This document shows positions 1 through 7,862 of a stretch of 64,000 nucleotides of DNA, one piece after another. The position numbers and the translations under genes are program-made. The DNA comes from Allobosea sp. CS1GBMeth4. Lineage in GTDB: Bacteria; Pseudomonadota; Alphaproteobacteria; Rhizobiales; Beijerinckiaceae. The notes under the pieces are model-generated. The model had not been told where the DNA came from, made no database searches, and was given only the letters and a program-made list of their open reading frames with translations. The stretch is taken from the NCBI RefSeq assembly GCF_900185715.1, contig NZ_FYAS01000030.1, forward strand, positions 124,001 to 188,000. Reading direction: 5' to 3'. How positions within the stretch are numbered: position 1 is the first letter of the stretch; every line of letters starts with the position of its first letter.

Positions 1-1621
1 TGTAGCGCTTGAGATGCTCCACCGGCCGGAAGCCCTCGCGGGCGGCGAGCTCGACGTCCTTGTCGGTGACGTCGTTCTGATAGTCGACGAAGGCTTTGCC
101 CTTGCCGCCGCTCACCCGCCAGACCGGCGAAAGCCCGTTGGTCTCCGGATCGGTCGTCAGGGTGGGCTCTGCCGGCTTGGCGGCAAGGCCCGCCTCGGCC
201 GTTGCCTCGCGCCCGAGCCTGGCACCGTCCTCCAGCGCCTGCGCCAGGGTGAAGCGCCCGGCGGCGCTGCCCGCGACCGCAAGCCCTGCCGGGAGGGCAG
301 CCGGCACGAAGCAGTGCAGCTCCTCGTTCCAGGCCGGCTTGCCGTTCTGATGCGATGTCAGATGCAGCGTCGGATTCCAGCCGTTCGAGACGGCGAGCAG
401 GTCGCAGGCAAGCTCGGTCACGGCTCCGGATGCATCGCGGATCGTCACAGCGCGAAGCTGCCGCCCGCCGCGCGCGCGCAGCACGGCGCCCCCGGCGAAG
501 AGCCGCGCGCCAATCTTGTCGGCCAGCGCCTTGCGTGCCGGGTCATCCGGACGGGAATCGACGATCGCGGCCACCCTGCCGCCGGCGGCGGCGATGTCGC
601 GCGCCGTCCTCCAGCCGTCGTCGCCGGCGGTGAAGAGCACGCTCTCGCGGCCGGGCAAGACGCCATGGCGGTTGACATAGGATCGCACCGCCCCGGCCAG
701 CATGACGCCCGGCAGGTCATTGCCCGCAAAGACGATCGGCCGCTCCAGCGCCCCGGCGGCAAGGATCGCCCGCCTGGCATGGATGCGCCAGCCGCGCTGG
801 CGCGGCTGATGCGCCGGCGGCTCCGGCAGGTGGTCGGCGACGCGCTCGACCGCGCCGTAGACGCCGTGGTCATAGAGGCCGAACACGGTGGTGCGCGGCA
901 TGATCCGCACCTCCGGCAGGCTTGCGAGCTCGGCCAGCGTCGCGGCGAGCCATTCGGAGCCCGGCCTGCCGCCGATCTCGCGCCGCTCCGCCAGCAGCCG
1001 CCCGCCCAGCCGGAAATCCTCGTCGCAGAGGATGACGCGGGCGCCGCTGCGCCCTGCCGCCAGCGCGGCGGAAAGACCGGCGGGGCCGGCGCCGATCACC
1101 AGCACGTCGCAGAAGGCGAAGGCCTTCTCGTAATGGTCCGGATCCTCCGCGCCGGCGGCGCGGCCGAGACCGGCGGCGCGCCGGATCAGCGGCTCGTAGA
1201 GCTTCTCCCAGAAGGAGGCCGGCCACATGAAGGTCTTGTAGTAGAAGCCGGCGACGAGGGCCGGCGAGACCAGCCCGTTGAGCGAGAGCAGGTCGAAGGC
1301 GAGCGAAGGCCAGCGGTTCTGGCTCGAGGCGGCGAGACCGGCGAACAATTCGACGACCGTCGCGCGGCTGTTCGGCTCCCGGCGCGCACCGGAGCGCAGC
1401 TCGACCAGCGCGTTCGGCTCCTCTGGCCCGGCCGAGAGGATGCCGCGCGGGCGGTGATATTTGAACGAGCGGCCGACCAGGCGCACGCCATTGGCGAGCA
1501 GCGCCGAGGCGAGCGTGTCGCCGGCATAGCCGCGATAGGAGGTGCCGTCGAAGCTGAACTCCAGCTGATGGCCGCGATCGATCAGCCCGCCGGAGGCGAG
1601 GCGGAAAGGTTGCGCGCTCAT
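1..1621 (-). CDS. soxA: Sarcosine oxidase alpha subunit, 3' part cut by the window edge
   Basis: The first 540 codons of a protein that is about 1000 residues long in this family. Heterotetrameric sarcosine oxidase oxidises sarcosine in the cytoplasm to glycine, formaldehyde (captured as methylene-tetrahydrofolate) and peroxide; the alpha subunit binds NAD and carries the folate domain. Residues 1-100 fit the ferredoxin-like N-terminal domain. A Rossmann motif, VLVIGAGPAGLSAAL, sits at about 173-187 and a second nucleotide-binding segment follows. The C-terminal folate-binding half lies outside the window. The ATG overlaps the soxD stop by 4 nt (ATGA), so the genes are translationally coupled. 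Family assignment is secure from domain order plus soxB and soxD next door. Confidence 0.93.
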   Translation of the reverse strand, partial: MSAQPFRLASGGLIDRGHQLEFSFDGTSYRGYAGDTLASALLANGVRLVGRSFKYHRPRGILSAGPEEPNALVELRSGARREPNSRATVVELFAGLAASSQNRWPSLAFDLLSLNGLVSPALVAGFYYKTFMWPASFWEKLYEPLIRRAAGLGRAAGAEDPDHYEKAFAFCDVLVIGAGPAGLSAALAAGRSGARVILCDEDFRLGGRLLAERREIGGRPGSEWLAATLAELASLPEVRIMPRTTVFGLYDHGVYGAVERVADHLPEPPAHQPRQRGWRIHARRAILAAGALERPIVFAGNDLPGVMLAGAVRSYVNRHGVLPGRESVLFTAGDDGWRTARDIAAAGGRVAAIVDSRPDDPARKALADKIGARLFAGGAVLRARGGRQLRAVTIRDASGAVTELACDLLAVSNGWNPTLHLTSHQNGKPAWNEELHCFVPAALPAGLAVAGSAAGRFTLAQALEDGARLGREATAEAGLAAKPAEPTLTTDPETNGLSPVWRVSGGKGKAFVDYQNDVTDKDVELAAREGFRPVEHLKRY

Positions 1622-1911
1622 GCCTTTGCTCCGACCTTTGCCGCCGCTCCCGCCTTGCGCGCCTTGGCGACCTCGACCGCCGCGATCGCATGGGTGCGGG
1701 TGTCGCGGGTCACGACCAGCCAGGCATGGCAGCCGGCGCCGTGATACCAGAGCTCGCGATGGCGGCCGGCGGGGTTGTCGCGCTGATAGACATATTCGGC
1801 CATGGCGGCCGCGCTCGCCGCCATGCCGTCCGGCCGCTTCGGATCGGCAGCGCCCAGATAGCTGAATTCCTGGGCGTCGCGCGCGCCGCAATGGGGACAG
1901 GTGATGCGCAT
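1618..1911 (-). CDS. soxD: Sarcosine oxidase delta subunit
   Basis: A 97-residue protein, the usual size of SoxD, the small zinc-binding subunit of heterotetrameric sarcosine oxidase. The zinc ligands expected for the family are visible: CPHC at residues 5-8 and a His and Cys in YHGAGCHAWL. The start is placed at the ATG opening MRITCPHC; a longer frame to 2031 runs into repeat DNA and adds a non-homologous N-terminus. The gene is separated from soxB by a 159-bp spacer holding a paired-hairpin repeat and overlaps soxA by 4 nt. The alanine/lysine-rich tail is typical and probably disordered. Confidence 0.95.
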   Translation of the reverse strand: MRITCPHCGARDAQEFSYLGAADPKRPDGMAASAAAMAEYVYQRDNPAGRHRELWYHGAGCHAWLVVTRDTRTHAIAAVEVAKARKAGAAAKVGAKA

Positions 1912-1952
1912 GGTCAGGCTTCCACGATCGTCGGGATGCGACGCGCCGCCAC

Positions 1953-2045
1953 CGTCATGCTCGCCCTTGTGGCGAGCATCCACGTCTTGAACACCACGCT
2001 CGACCAGCGAAGAGGTGGATGGTCGGGACAAGCCCGACCATGACG
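1953..2045. repeat. REP/BIME-like paired-hairpin repeat, copy 1
   Basis: Two hairpins with 9-bp perfect stems and 5-nt loops (stems 1957-1965/1971-1979 and 2019-2027/2033-2041) face each other between CGTCAT and ATGACG ends. The second stem is ATGGTCGGG/CCCGACCAT. The same architecture recurs at 5294-5376 with the same second hairpin. It lies between soxB and soxD inside the operon, where it could modulate mRNA decay; that role is inference. Confidence 0.85.
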
Positions 2046-2070
2046 GGAAGGGGAAGCGCAGCTTGTCATC

Positions 2071-3321
2071 TCAATGCAAATTCGGCTGGGCGCCGGCGCC
2101 CTTTTCGTCGATCACCCGCCCGGCGGGGAAGCGGTCGAGCCGATAGGCGCTCGCGACGGGATGCGGCTGTCCCGTCGCGATCAGATGGGCGAAGCAGAAA
2201 CCCGAGGCCGGCGTCGCCTTGAAGCCGCCATAGCACCAGCCGGCATTGAGATAGAGCCCCTCGACCGGCGTCGTATCGATGATCGGCGAGCCGTCCATCG
2301 ACATGTCCATCACGCCGCCCCAATGGCGCAGCATGCGCACCCGGCCGAGGCCCGGCCACAGCGCCATCGCCGACTCCATCACGTCCTCGATGATCGGCAG
2401 GTTGCCGCGCTGGGCGTAGGAATTGTAGCCGTCGATGTCGCCGCCGAAGACGAGGCCGCCCTTGTCGGACTGACTGATGTAGAAATGCCCGGCGCCGAAG
2501 GTGACGACGCAGTCGATCAGCGGCTTCAGCCCCTCCGAGACGAAGGCCTGCAGCACATGGGTCTCGATCGGCAGGCGCATTCCCGCCATCGCCGCGACGC
2601 GGGAGGAGTTGCCGGCGACCGCCGTGGCGATCTTCTTCGCCCGGATCGGCCCGCGCGAGGTCTCGACGCCGACGGCGCGCCCGCCCGTTATGGTGATGCC
2701 GGTGACCTCGCAGTTCTGGATCAGGTCGACGCCGCGGCTGTCGGCGGCGCGCGCATAGCCCCAGGCGACGGCGTCGTGCCTTGCCGTGCCGCCGCGGCGC
2801 TGCAGCAGCCCGCCCTGGATCGGGAAGCGGGCATTGTCGAAATCGAGCACGGGCGCCATCGCCCTCACCTGCTCGCGGTCGAGCAGCTCGGCATCGACGC
2901 CGGCGAGCCGCATCGCGTTGCCGCGGCGGGCGAAGGCGTCGCGCTGCGCGTCGGAATGGAACAGGTTGACCACGCCGCGCTGGCTGACCATGGCGTTGTA
3001 GTTCAGATCCTGCTCCAGCCCTTCCCACAGCTTCATCGAGAGCTCGTAGAACGGGGTATTGCCCGGCAGCAGGTAGTTCGAGCGGATGATCGTGGTGTTG
3101 CGGCCGACATTGCCGGAGCCGAGATAACCCTTCTCCAGCACGGCGACGTTGGTGATCCCGTGGCGGCTGGCGAGATAATGCGCCGTCGCCAAGCCATGGC
3201 CGCCACCGCCGATGATGACGACGTCGTATTCGGGCCGGGGTGCAGGGTCGCGCCAGGCCGGCGTCCAGCCCTTGTGGCCGCGAAGGGTCTGCGACAGCAG
3301 CGAGAAGAGGGAATAGCGCAT
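2071..3321 (-). CDS. soxB: Sarcosine oxidase beta subunit
   Basis: A 416-residue catalytic flavoprotein subunit of heterotetrameric sarcosine oxidase. The FAD Rossmann motif VVIIGGGGHGLATAHYL is at residues 34-50. The segment GGTARHDAV places a His at about 182, in the context of the histidine that binds FMN covalently in this family. Length is normal. It is the first gene of the soxB-soxD-soxA operon and is divergent from the GbdR-like regulator across a 55-bp gap, which suggests direct control. The product feeds one-carbon units and glycine from sarcosine, the last step of glycine betaine breakdown. Confidence 0.95.
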   Translation of the reverse strand: MRYSLFSLLSQTLRGHKGWTPAWRDPAPRPEYDVVIIGGGGHGLATAHYLASRHGITNVAVLEKGYLGSGNVGRNTTIIRSNYLLPGNTPFYELSMKLWEGLEQDLNYNAMVSQRGVVNLFHSDAQRDAFARRGNAMRLAGVDAELLDREQVRAMAPVLDFDNARFPIQGGLLQRRGGTARHDAVAWGYARAADSRGVDLIQNCEVTGITITGGRAVGVETSRGPIRAKKIATAVAGNSSRVAAMAGMRLPIETHVLQAFVSEGLKPLIDCVVTFGAGHFYISQSDKGGLVFGGDIDGYNSYAQRGNLPIIEDVMESAMALWPGLGRVRMLRHWGGVMDMSMDGSPIIDTTPVEGLYLNAGWCYGGFKATPASGFCFAHLIATGQPHPVASAYRLDRFPAGRVIDEKGAGAQPNLH

Positions 3322-3376
3322 CGGCGGGTCCGGACGGTCTTGTCACCAGGAGATTGACCGACATAGGCTGCACGAC

Positions 3377-4378
3377 ATGCTCGGCAGCGACATGCGATTG
3401 TCCATTAGCGACAGCGAGGCCCCGACCCATGTCGGCTTCCTGCTGATCCCCGACTTCGCGCTGCTGCCTTACGCCTCGGCGATCGAACCGCTGCGCGCCG
3501 CCAACCGGCTGTCGGGCCGTTCGCTCTATCGCTGGAGCCATATCGCGATCGACGGTGCCGCCGCCTCGGCCTCGAACGGGGTCGCGATCGCGCCCGACGC
3601 GACGGTCGGGGCCGAATTGCGGCTCGACTATCTCTTCGTCTGCGCCGGCGGCAATCCGGCGCTCTTCCAGCATCAGCCGACTTTCGCCTGGCTGCGCCAG
3701 CTCGCCCGGCGCGGCGTCAGGATCGGCGGCGTCTCGGGCGGCCCCTATCTGCTGGCCCGCGCCAATGTGCTGACCGGCTATCGCTTCACCATCCATTGGG
3801 AGCATGCGCCGGCCTTCCTCGAGGAATATCCCGACCTCGACCTGCGCCGCTCGCTCTACGAGATCGACCGCGACCGGCTGACCTGCAGCGGCGGCACCGC
3901 GCCGCTCGACATGATGCACGCCATCATCGCCCGCGAGCATGGCAGCGAGCTCGCGCTCGCGGTCAGCGAGTGGTTCCTGCAGACCCATGTCCGCGAAGGC
4001 GCGGGTCCGCAGCGCATGCCGTTGCGCGAGCGGCTCGGCATCGCGCACGCGCCGCTGCTGCGGGTCATCGGGCGCATGGAGCAGACCATCGAGACCCCGG
4101 AGCCGCGCGAGGAGCTCGCCCGGCTCGCCAATGTCTCCCTGCGCCAGCTCGAGCGCCTCTTCCGCCAGCATCTCGGCCGCTCGCTCGGCGAGCACTACCT
4201 CGCATTGCGCCTCGACCGGGCCCGCGATCTCCTGCGCCAGACCAGCCTGTCGATCCTGGAGACCGCGCTCGCCTGCGGCTTCGCCAGCGCCAGTCATTTC
4301 TCGCGCAGCTATCGCGAGCGCTTCGGCCATCCGCCGCGGGCCGAGCGACCGCAGCAGCTTCAGCCGGGTCGACGCTGA
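3377..4378 (+). CDS. GlxA/GbdR-family AraC-type regulator, probable activator of sarcosine/betaine catabolism
   Basis: A 333-residue regulator. Residues about 15-190 form a DJ-1/PfpI (class I amidotransferase-like) domain without enzymatic signature, and residues about 225-325 form an AraC double helix-turn-helix, ending in the typical GFASASHFSRSYRERFG segment. This architecture is that of GbdR, the activator of glycine betaine, dimethylglycine and sarcosine catabolism in Pseudomonas. Its divergent position against soxBDA supports the same job here. An in-frame ATG five codons downstream (3392) is an alternative start. The exact effector cannot be read from sequence. Confidence 0.88.
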   Translation: MLGSDMRLSISDSEAPTHVGFLLIPDFALLPYASAIEPLRAANRLSGRSLYRWSHIAIDGAAASASNGVAIAPDATVGAELRLDYLFVCAGGNPALFQHQPTFAWLRQLARRGVRIGGVSGGPYLLARANVLTGYRFTIHWEHAPAFLEEYPDLDLRRSLYEIDRDRLTCSGGTAPLDMMHAIIAREHGSELALAVSEWFLQTHVREGAGPQRMPLRERLGIAHAPLLRVIGRMEQTIETPEPREELARLANVSLRQLERLFRQHLGRSLGEHYLALRLDRARDLLRQTSLSILETALACGFASASHFSRSYRERFGHPPRAERPQQLQPGRR

Positions 4379-4462
4379 CAGACAAGAAAGCGTCGCACAT
4401 GGTCAAATCTGCGCGGCGATCCACCGGAAGCTAGGGCTTCAAATAAAAGGGGATCGCCGCCG

Positions 4463-5284
4463 ATGAAACGACTGACCGCTCTGACGCTCGCCTTCGCCGC
4501 CACGCTCGCCGCCCTGCCGGCCTTCGCCCAGGACACGCTCGCCAAGATCAAGGAGAAGGGCGTCCTCACCGTCGGCGTCAAGAACGACTACAAGCCCTGG
4601 GGCTTCCTCGATCCGTCGGGCAAGATCGTCGGTCTCGAGATCGATCTCGCCCAGGAGGTCGCCAGCAAGATCGGCGTCAAGCTCGAGATGGTGCCGGTGA
4701 TCGCCGCCAATCGCATCGAGTTCCTGCGCCAGGGCCGCATCGACATGATCCTGGCGACGCTCGGCGACACGGCCGAGCGCCGCAAGCAGATCGGCATGAT
4801 CGAGCCGAACTACTATGCCGGCGCCACCAATGTGCTCGCGCCCAAGAGCGCTGGCCTGAAGAAGTGGGAAGACCTCAAGGGTCGCAAGGTCTGCGCCGTG
4901 CAGGGCGCCTATTACAACCGCCGCGTCTCGCAGGTCTATGCGCCGGAGCTGGTCGTGTTCCCCTCGGTTCCGGACGGGTTGAACGCGCTGCAGGGCAACA
5001 ACTGCGTCGCCTTCCTGTTCGACGACACGCTGATCGTCTCGACGCTGTCCGGCGGCGACCCGAAATGGGCGAATTACGAGATGCCGCTCACCTCCGAGGA
5101 CCCGCAGCTCTGGGCGATCGGCGTCCGCCTCGACGATCTCGACGGCGCCTTCGGCAAGCTGCTGAAGGAGATGTCGGCCGACTGGCACAAGAGCGGCAAG
5201 CTGCTCGCGCTCGAGACCAAATGGGGCATCAAGCAGAGCCCCTACCTGATCGAGACCAACAGGAAGCTGAAGGGTGGCGCGTAG
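4463..5284 (+). CDS. Amino-acid ABC transporter periplasmic binding protein (family 3)
   Basis: A 273-residue protein with a clear Sec signal peptide (about residues 1-22, ending AFAQ). The family 3 solute-binding fold follows: an early VLTVGVKNDYKPWGF segment, an EIDLAQEVASKIG segment and two lobes. Two cysteines (CAVQG and NNCVAF) could form the family disulfide. A Shine-Dalgarno AAAGGGGAT precedes the ATG. It heads a four-gene transporter operon (two permeases and an ATPase follow). Family 3 proteins bind polar amino acids, opines or related compounds; the two oxidoreductase genes downstream suggest the substrate is an N-substituted or D-amino acid, which is inference. Confidence 0.93.
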   Translation: MKRLTALTLAFAATLAALPAFAQDTLAKIKEKGVLTVGVKNDYKPWGFLDPSGKIVGLEIDLAQEVASKIGVKLEMVPVIAANRIEFLRQGRIDMILATLGDTAERRKQIGMIEPNYYAGATNVLAPKSAGLKKWEDLKGRKVCAVQGAYYNRRVSQVYAPELVVFPSVPDGLNALQGNNCVAFLFDDTLIVSTLSGGDPKWANYEMPLTSEDPQLWAIGVRLDDLDGAFGKLLKEMSADWHKSGKLLALETKWGIKQSPYLIETNRKLKGGA

Positions 5285-5293
5285 GCGAGGGCG

Positions 5294-5376
5294 CGTCATT
5301 CTCGGGCTCGCCCCGAGAATCTCATGACCAGAGCTCTCTGGTTTCCGAGATGGTCGGGTCAAGCCCGACCATGACG
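5294..5376. repeat. REP/BIME-like paired-hairpin repeat, copy 2
   Basis: Same architecture as 1953-2045: hairpin stems 5298-5306/5312-5320 and 5350-5358/5364-5372, each 9 bp with a 5-nt loop, enclosed by CGTCAT and ATGACG. The right-hand stem is identical to that of copy 1 (ATGGTCGGG/CCCGACCAT). It lies between the binding-protein gene and the first permease, a position where such hairpins often raise expression of the upstream cistron. Confidence 0.85.
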
Positions 5377-5393
5377 CACCGAGTGCCCCCGGA

Positions 5394-6143
5394 ATGCCGG
5401 ACATGATCGCCGCCTTCTTCGAGCGTCTGAACGAGGTTCACGGCCTCAACTTCTCGGTCTTCTACGACGCCTTCGACCGGTCGCGCTTCCTGACCGGGCT
5501 GTGGACGACGACGTATATCTGCATCGTCTCGATCCTCGCCTCGCTCGCGATCGGGCTGCTCGGCGTCTGGATCGCCGGCGGCGGCTCCCGGCTCGGCCGG
5601 CTCCTGATCCGGTCTTACGTCCAGTTCTTCCGCAACACGCCGCCGCTGGTGCAGCTCTCCTTCTTCTATTTCGCGGTGGGCGGGCTGCTGCCGACCGGCT
5701 CCGACGGCTTCGGCGGCCAGGCTCCGCTGGTCAGCGGCACCGGCTGGGCGATCATCGCCTTCTCGCTCTTCGCCGGTGCCTTCAACGTCGAGATCTTTCG
5801 GGCCGGGATCGAGGCGGTGCCCGAGACCATGGTCGAGGCGGCTGAATCGCTCGGCTATACCCGCTTCCAGCTCTGGCGCGAGATCGTGCTGCCGCTCGCC
5901 TTCCGCATCTGCCTGCCGGCGCTCAACAACAATCTCGTCAACCTGGTGAAGACCACGACGCTCGCCTACGCCATCGGCGTACCGGAATTGCTCTACGCCG
6001 CCTCGCAGATCTGGTCCGAGGTCTTCAATGTCCGCGAGATGATGAACGTGCTGCTCGTCACCTATGTGCTGCTCGTCGCGGTGCTGGTCTGGGTGATGCA
6101 CCGCTGGGAGCGGGCCATGCGCATTCCGGGCTACATGCCATGA
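5394..6143 (+). CDS. Amino-acid ABC transporter permease (HisM/GlnP type), first subunit
   Basis: A 249-residue inner-membrane protein with about five hydrophobic segments. The cytoplasmic EAA loop reads EAAESLGYTRFQLWREIVLP near residues 143-162, the coupling site for the ATPase. An early FFRNTPPLVQLSFFYF segment is characteristic of His/Glu/Gln/Arg/opine-type permeases. It pairs with the permease that overlaps its stop by 4 nt. The spacer to the upstream binding protein is occupied by the paired-hairpin repeat. Confidence 0.93.
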   Translation: MPDMIAAFFERLNEVHGLNFSVFYDAFDRSRFLTGLWTTTYICIVSILASLAIGLLGVWIAGGGSRLGRLLIRSYVQFFRNTPPLVQLSFFYFAVGGLLPTGSDGFGGQAPLVSGTGWAIIAFSLFAGAFNVEIFRAGIEAVPETMVEAAESLGYTRFQLWREIVLPLAFRICLPALNNNLVNLVKTTTLAYAIGVPELLYAASQIWSEVFNVREMMNVLLVTYVLLVAVLVWVMHRWERAMRIPGYMP

Positions 6144-6991
6144 GGACCGCCGCCACCGATCTTCCCGTCCTCAAGCCCTTCCGCGCGCCGCCGATCGCGC
6201 CGAGCGGGCTCGCCGCGCCGGCCCTGCTCGGCGCCGGCCTCGTCGCCGGCGTCGCCATCGTCTTCGCTGCCTCGCTGGCCGTGGCACAGGCGACAGGCCC
6301 CGCCATGCGCGACGGGGCCGTCACCATCCTGCTGCGCTGGCTGCCGCTGATCTTCCAGGGCTTCCTGTTCAATCTGCTGATCAGCGTGCTGTCCATGGCG
6401 CTCGGCACCGCCGTGGGCGTGCTATTCGGCATCGGCCAGGTCTCGCCCTCGGCGGCGCTGCGCCAGCCGGCCTGGGCGGCGACGCAGTTCTTCCGCAACG
6501 CGCCCTGGCTTGTGCTGCTGTTCTACGCGATGTTCCTTCTGCCCTTCGAGATCAGCCTCGGGCCGGTCGCCATCGCCTTCCCGGCCTGGGTCAAGGCGAT
6601 CATCGGCCTGGCGCTGCCGGTCGCGGCCAATGTCTCGGAGATCGTGCGCGGCGGCATCCGCTCGATCCCGTCCGGCCAGTGGGAATCGGCCGAGGCGCTC
6701 GCCTTCAGCCGCCGCCAGACGATGTGGATGATCATCCTGCCGCAGGCGGTCAAGCGCATGCTGCCGCCCTGGATGAACCTCTACGCCATCCTGACCATGG
6801 CGACGACGCTGATCTCGGTCGTCGGCATCCAGGACGGGCTGACGGTGACGCGGGCCGCCCTCGTGGCCGAGAGCCGGCCCGAGCTGATGCTGCCGATGTA
6901 CCTGCTGCTGCTGCTGATGTTCTTCGCCTATTGCTACCCGATCGCACGCCTCACCATGGCGCTCGAACGCCGATTCCACGTGAAGGGATGA
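6140..6991 (+). CDS. Amino-acid ABC transporter permease (HisQ/GlnP type), second subunit
   Basis: A 283-residue inner-membrane permease. After an N-terminal extension there are about five to six transmembrane segments, the permease signature QFFRNAPWLVLLFYAMF, and the EAA loop ESAEALAFSRRQTMWMIILP near the middle. The start ATG overlaps the preceding permease stop (ATGA) and its stop overlaps the ATPase start, so the transporter genes are translationally coupled. The longer N-terminus compared with the first permease is common in the two-permease members of this family. Confidence 0.93.
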   Translation: MRTAATDLPVLKPFRAPPIAPSGLAAPALLGAGLVAGVAIVFAASLAVAQATGPAMRDGAVTILLRWLPLIFQGFLFNLLISVLSMALGTAVGVLFGIGQVSPSAALRQPAWAATQFFRNAPWLVLLFYAMFLLPFEISLGPVAIAFPAWVKAIIGLALPVAANVSEIVRGGIRSIPSGQWESAEALAFSRRQTMWMIILPQAVKRMLPPWMNLYAILTMATTLISVVGIQDGLTVTRAALVAESRPELMLPMYLLLLLMFFAYCYPIARLTMALERRFHVKG

Positions 6992-7758
6992 CCATGGCCG
7001 ACAAGGACATCGCCAGACATCGGCTCGGCGAGCCTGTCGTCGTGGTCGAGGGCGTCGAGAAGGCCTTCGGCGCCTTCGTCGTGCTCAGGGACGTCAACCT
7101 CACCGTCCGCCGCGGCGAGACCGTCTGCATCATCGGCCCGTCCGGCTCCGGCAAGTCGACGTTGCTGCGCTGCATCAACGCGCTGGTGCCGATCAGCAAG
7201 GGCTCGATCACCGTCGCCGGCCGGCAGGTCAACGACCCCGGCCTCGACAAGCTCGCATTGCGCCGCGACGTCGGGATCGTCTTCCAGCAATACAATCTCT
7301 TCCCGCACAAGACCGCGCTGCAGAACGTGATGATGGCGCCGATCCATGTGCTCAAGCAGAAACGCGCCGAGGTCGAGGAGCGGTCCGTGCGCCTGCTCGC
7401 CAAGGTCGGGCTGTCGCACAAGCACGACGCCTATCCGGGCGAGCTCTCCGGCGGGCAGCAGCAGCGCGTCGCCATCGCCCGCTCGCTGGCCATGAACCCG
7501 AAGGTGATGCTCTTCGACGAGGTCACCGCCGCGCTCGATCCCGAGACCAAGAAGGAGGTGCTCGTCACCATCCGCGATCTCGCTACCGAGGGCATGACCT
7601 GCATCCTCGTCACCCATGAGATGGGCTTCGCCCGCGAAGTCGCCGATCACGTCTACTTCACCGATGGCGGGCTCATCGTCGAGCCCCCCCCGCCGGCCGA
7701 GTTCTTCGGGGCGCCGCGCGAGGCGCGCACCCGCGCCTTCCTCGAGCAGGTGCTCTGA
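6988..7758 (+). CDS. Amino-acid ABC transporter ATP-binding protein (GlnQ/HisP type)
   Basis: A 256-residue ATPase. Walker A GPSGSGKST, Q-loop FQQYNLFPHKT, signature LSGGQQQR, Walker B VMLFDEVTAALDP and the H-loop THEMGFAREVAD are all present, so it should be active. The VTAALDP form (E-V-T instead of the common P-T-S) is usual for polar amino-acid transporters. The ATG at 6988 overlaps the permease stop; a second ATG at 6994 is an alternative start. It ends the transporter set; two flavoprotein genes follow 104 bp later in the same direction. Confidence 0.95.
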   Translation: MTMADKDIARHRLGEPVVVVEGVEKAFGAFVVLRDVNLTVRRGETVCIIGPSGSGKSTLLRCINALVPISKGSITVAGRQVNDPGLDKLALRRDVGIVFQQYNLFPHKTALQNVMMAPIHVLKQKRAEVEERSVRLLAKVGLSHKHDAYPGELSGGQQQRVAIARSLAMNPKVMLFDEVTAALDPETKKEVLVTIRDLATEGMTCILVTHEMGFAREVADHVYFTDGGLIVEPPPPAEFFGAPREARTRAFLEQVL

Positions 7759-7862
7759 CGCGAGGCGGGAATGTCGCGCCCGGGCGAGACAATGTCGCAA
7801 ACCGGCCTGCCTCGCCGCCCTGCCGTGCCGAGACTGAGCCCCGCCATCCGAAAGCGCAGCCC

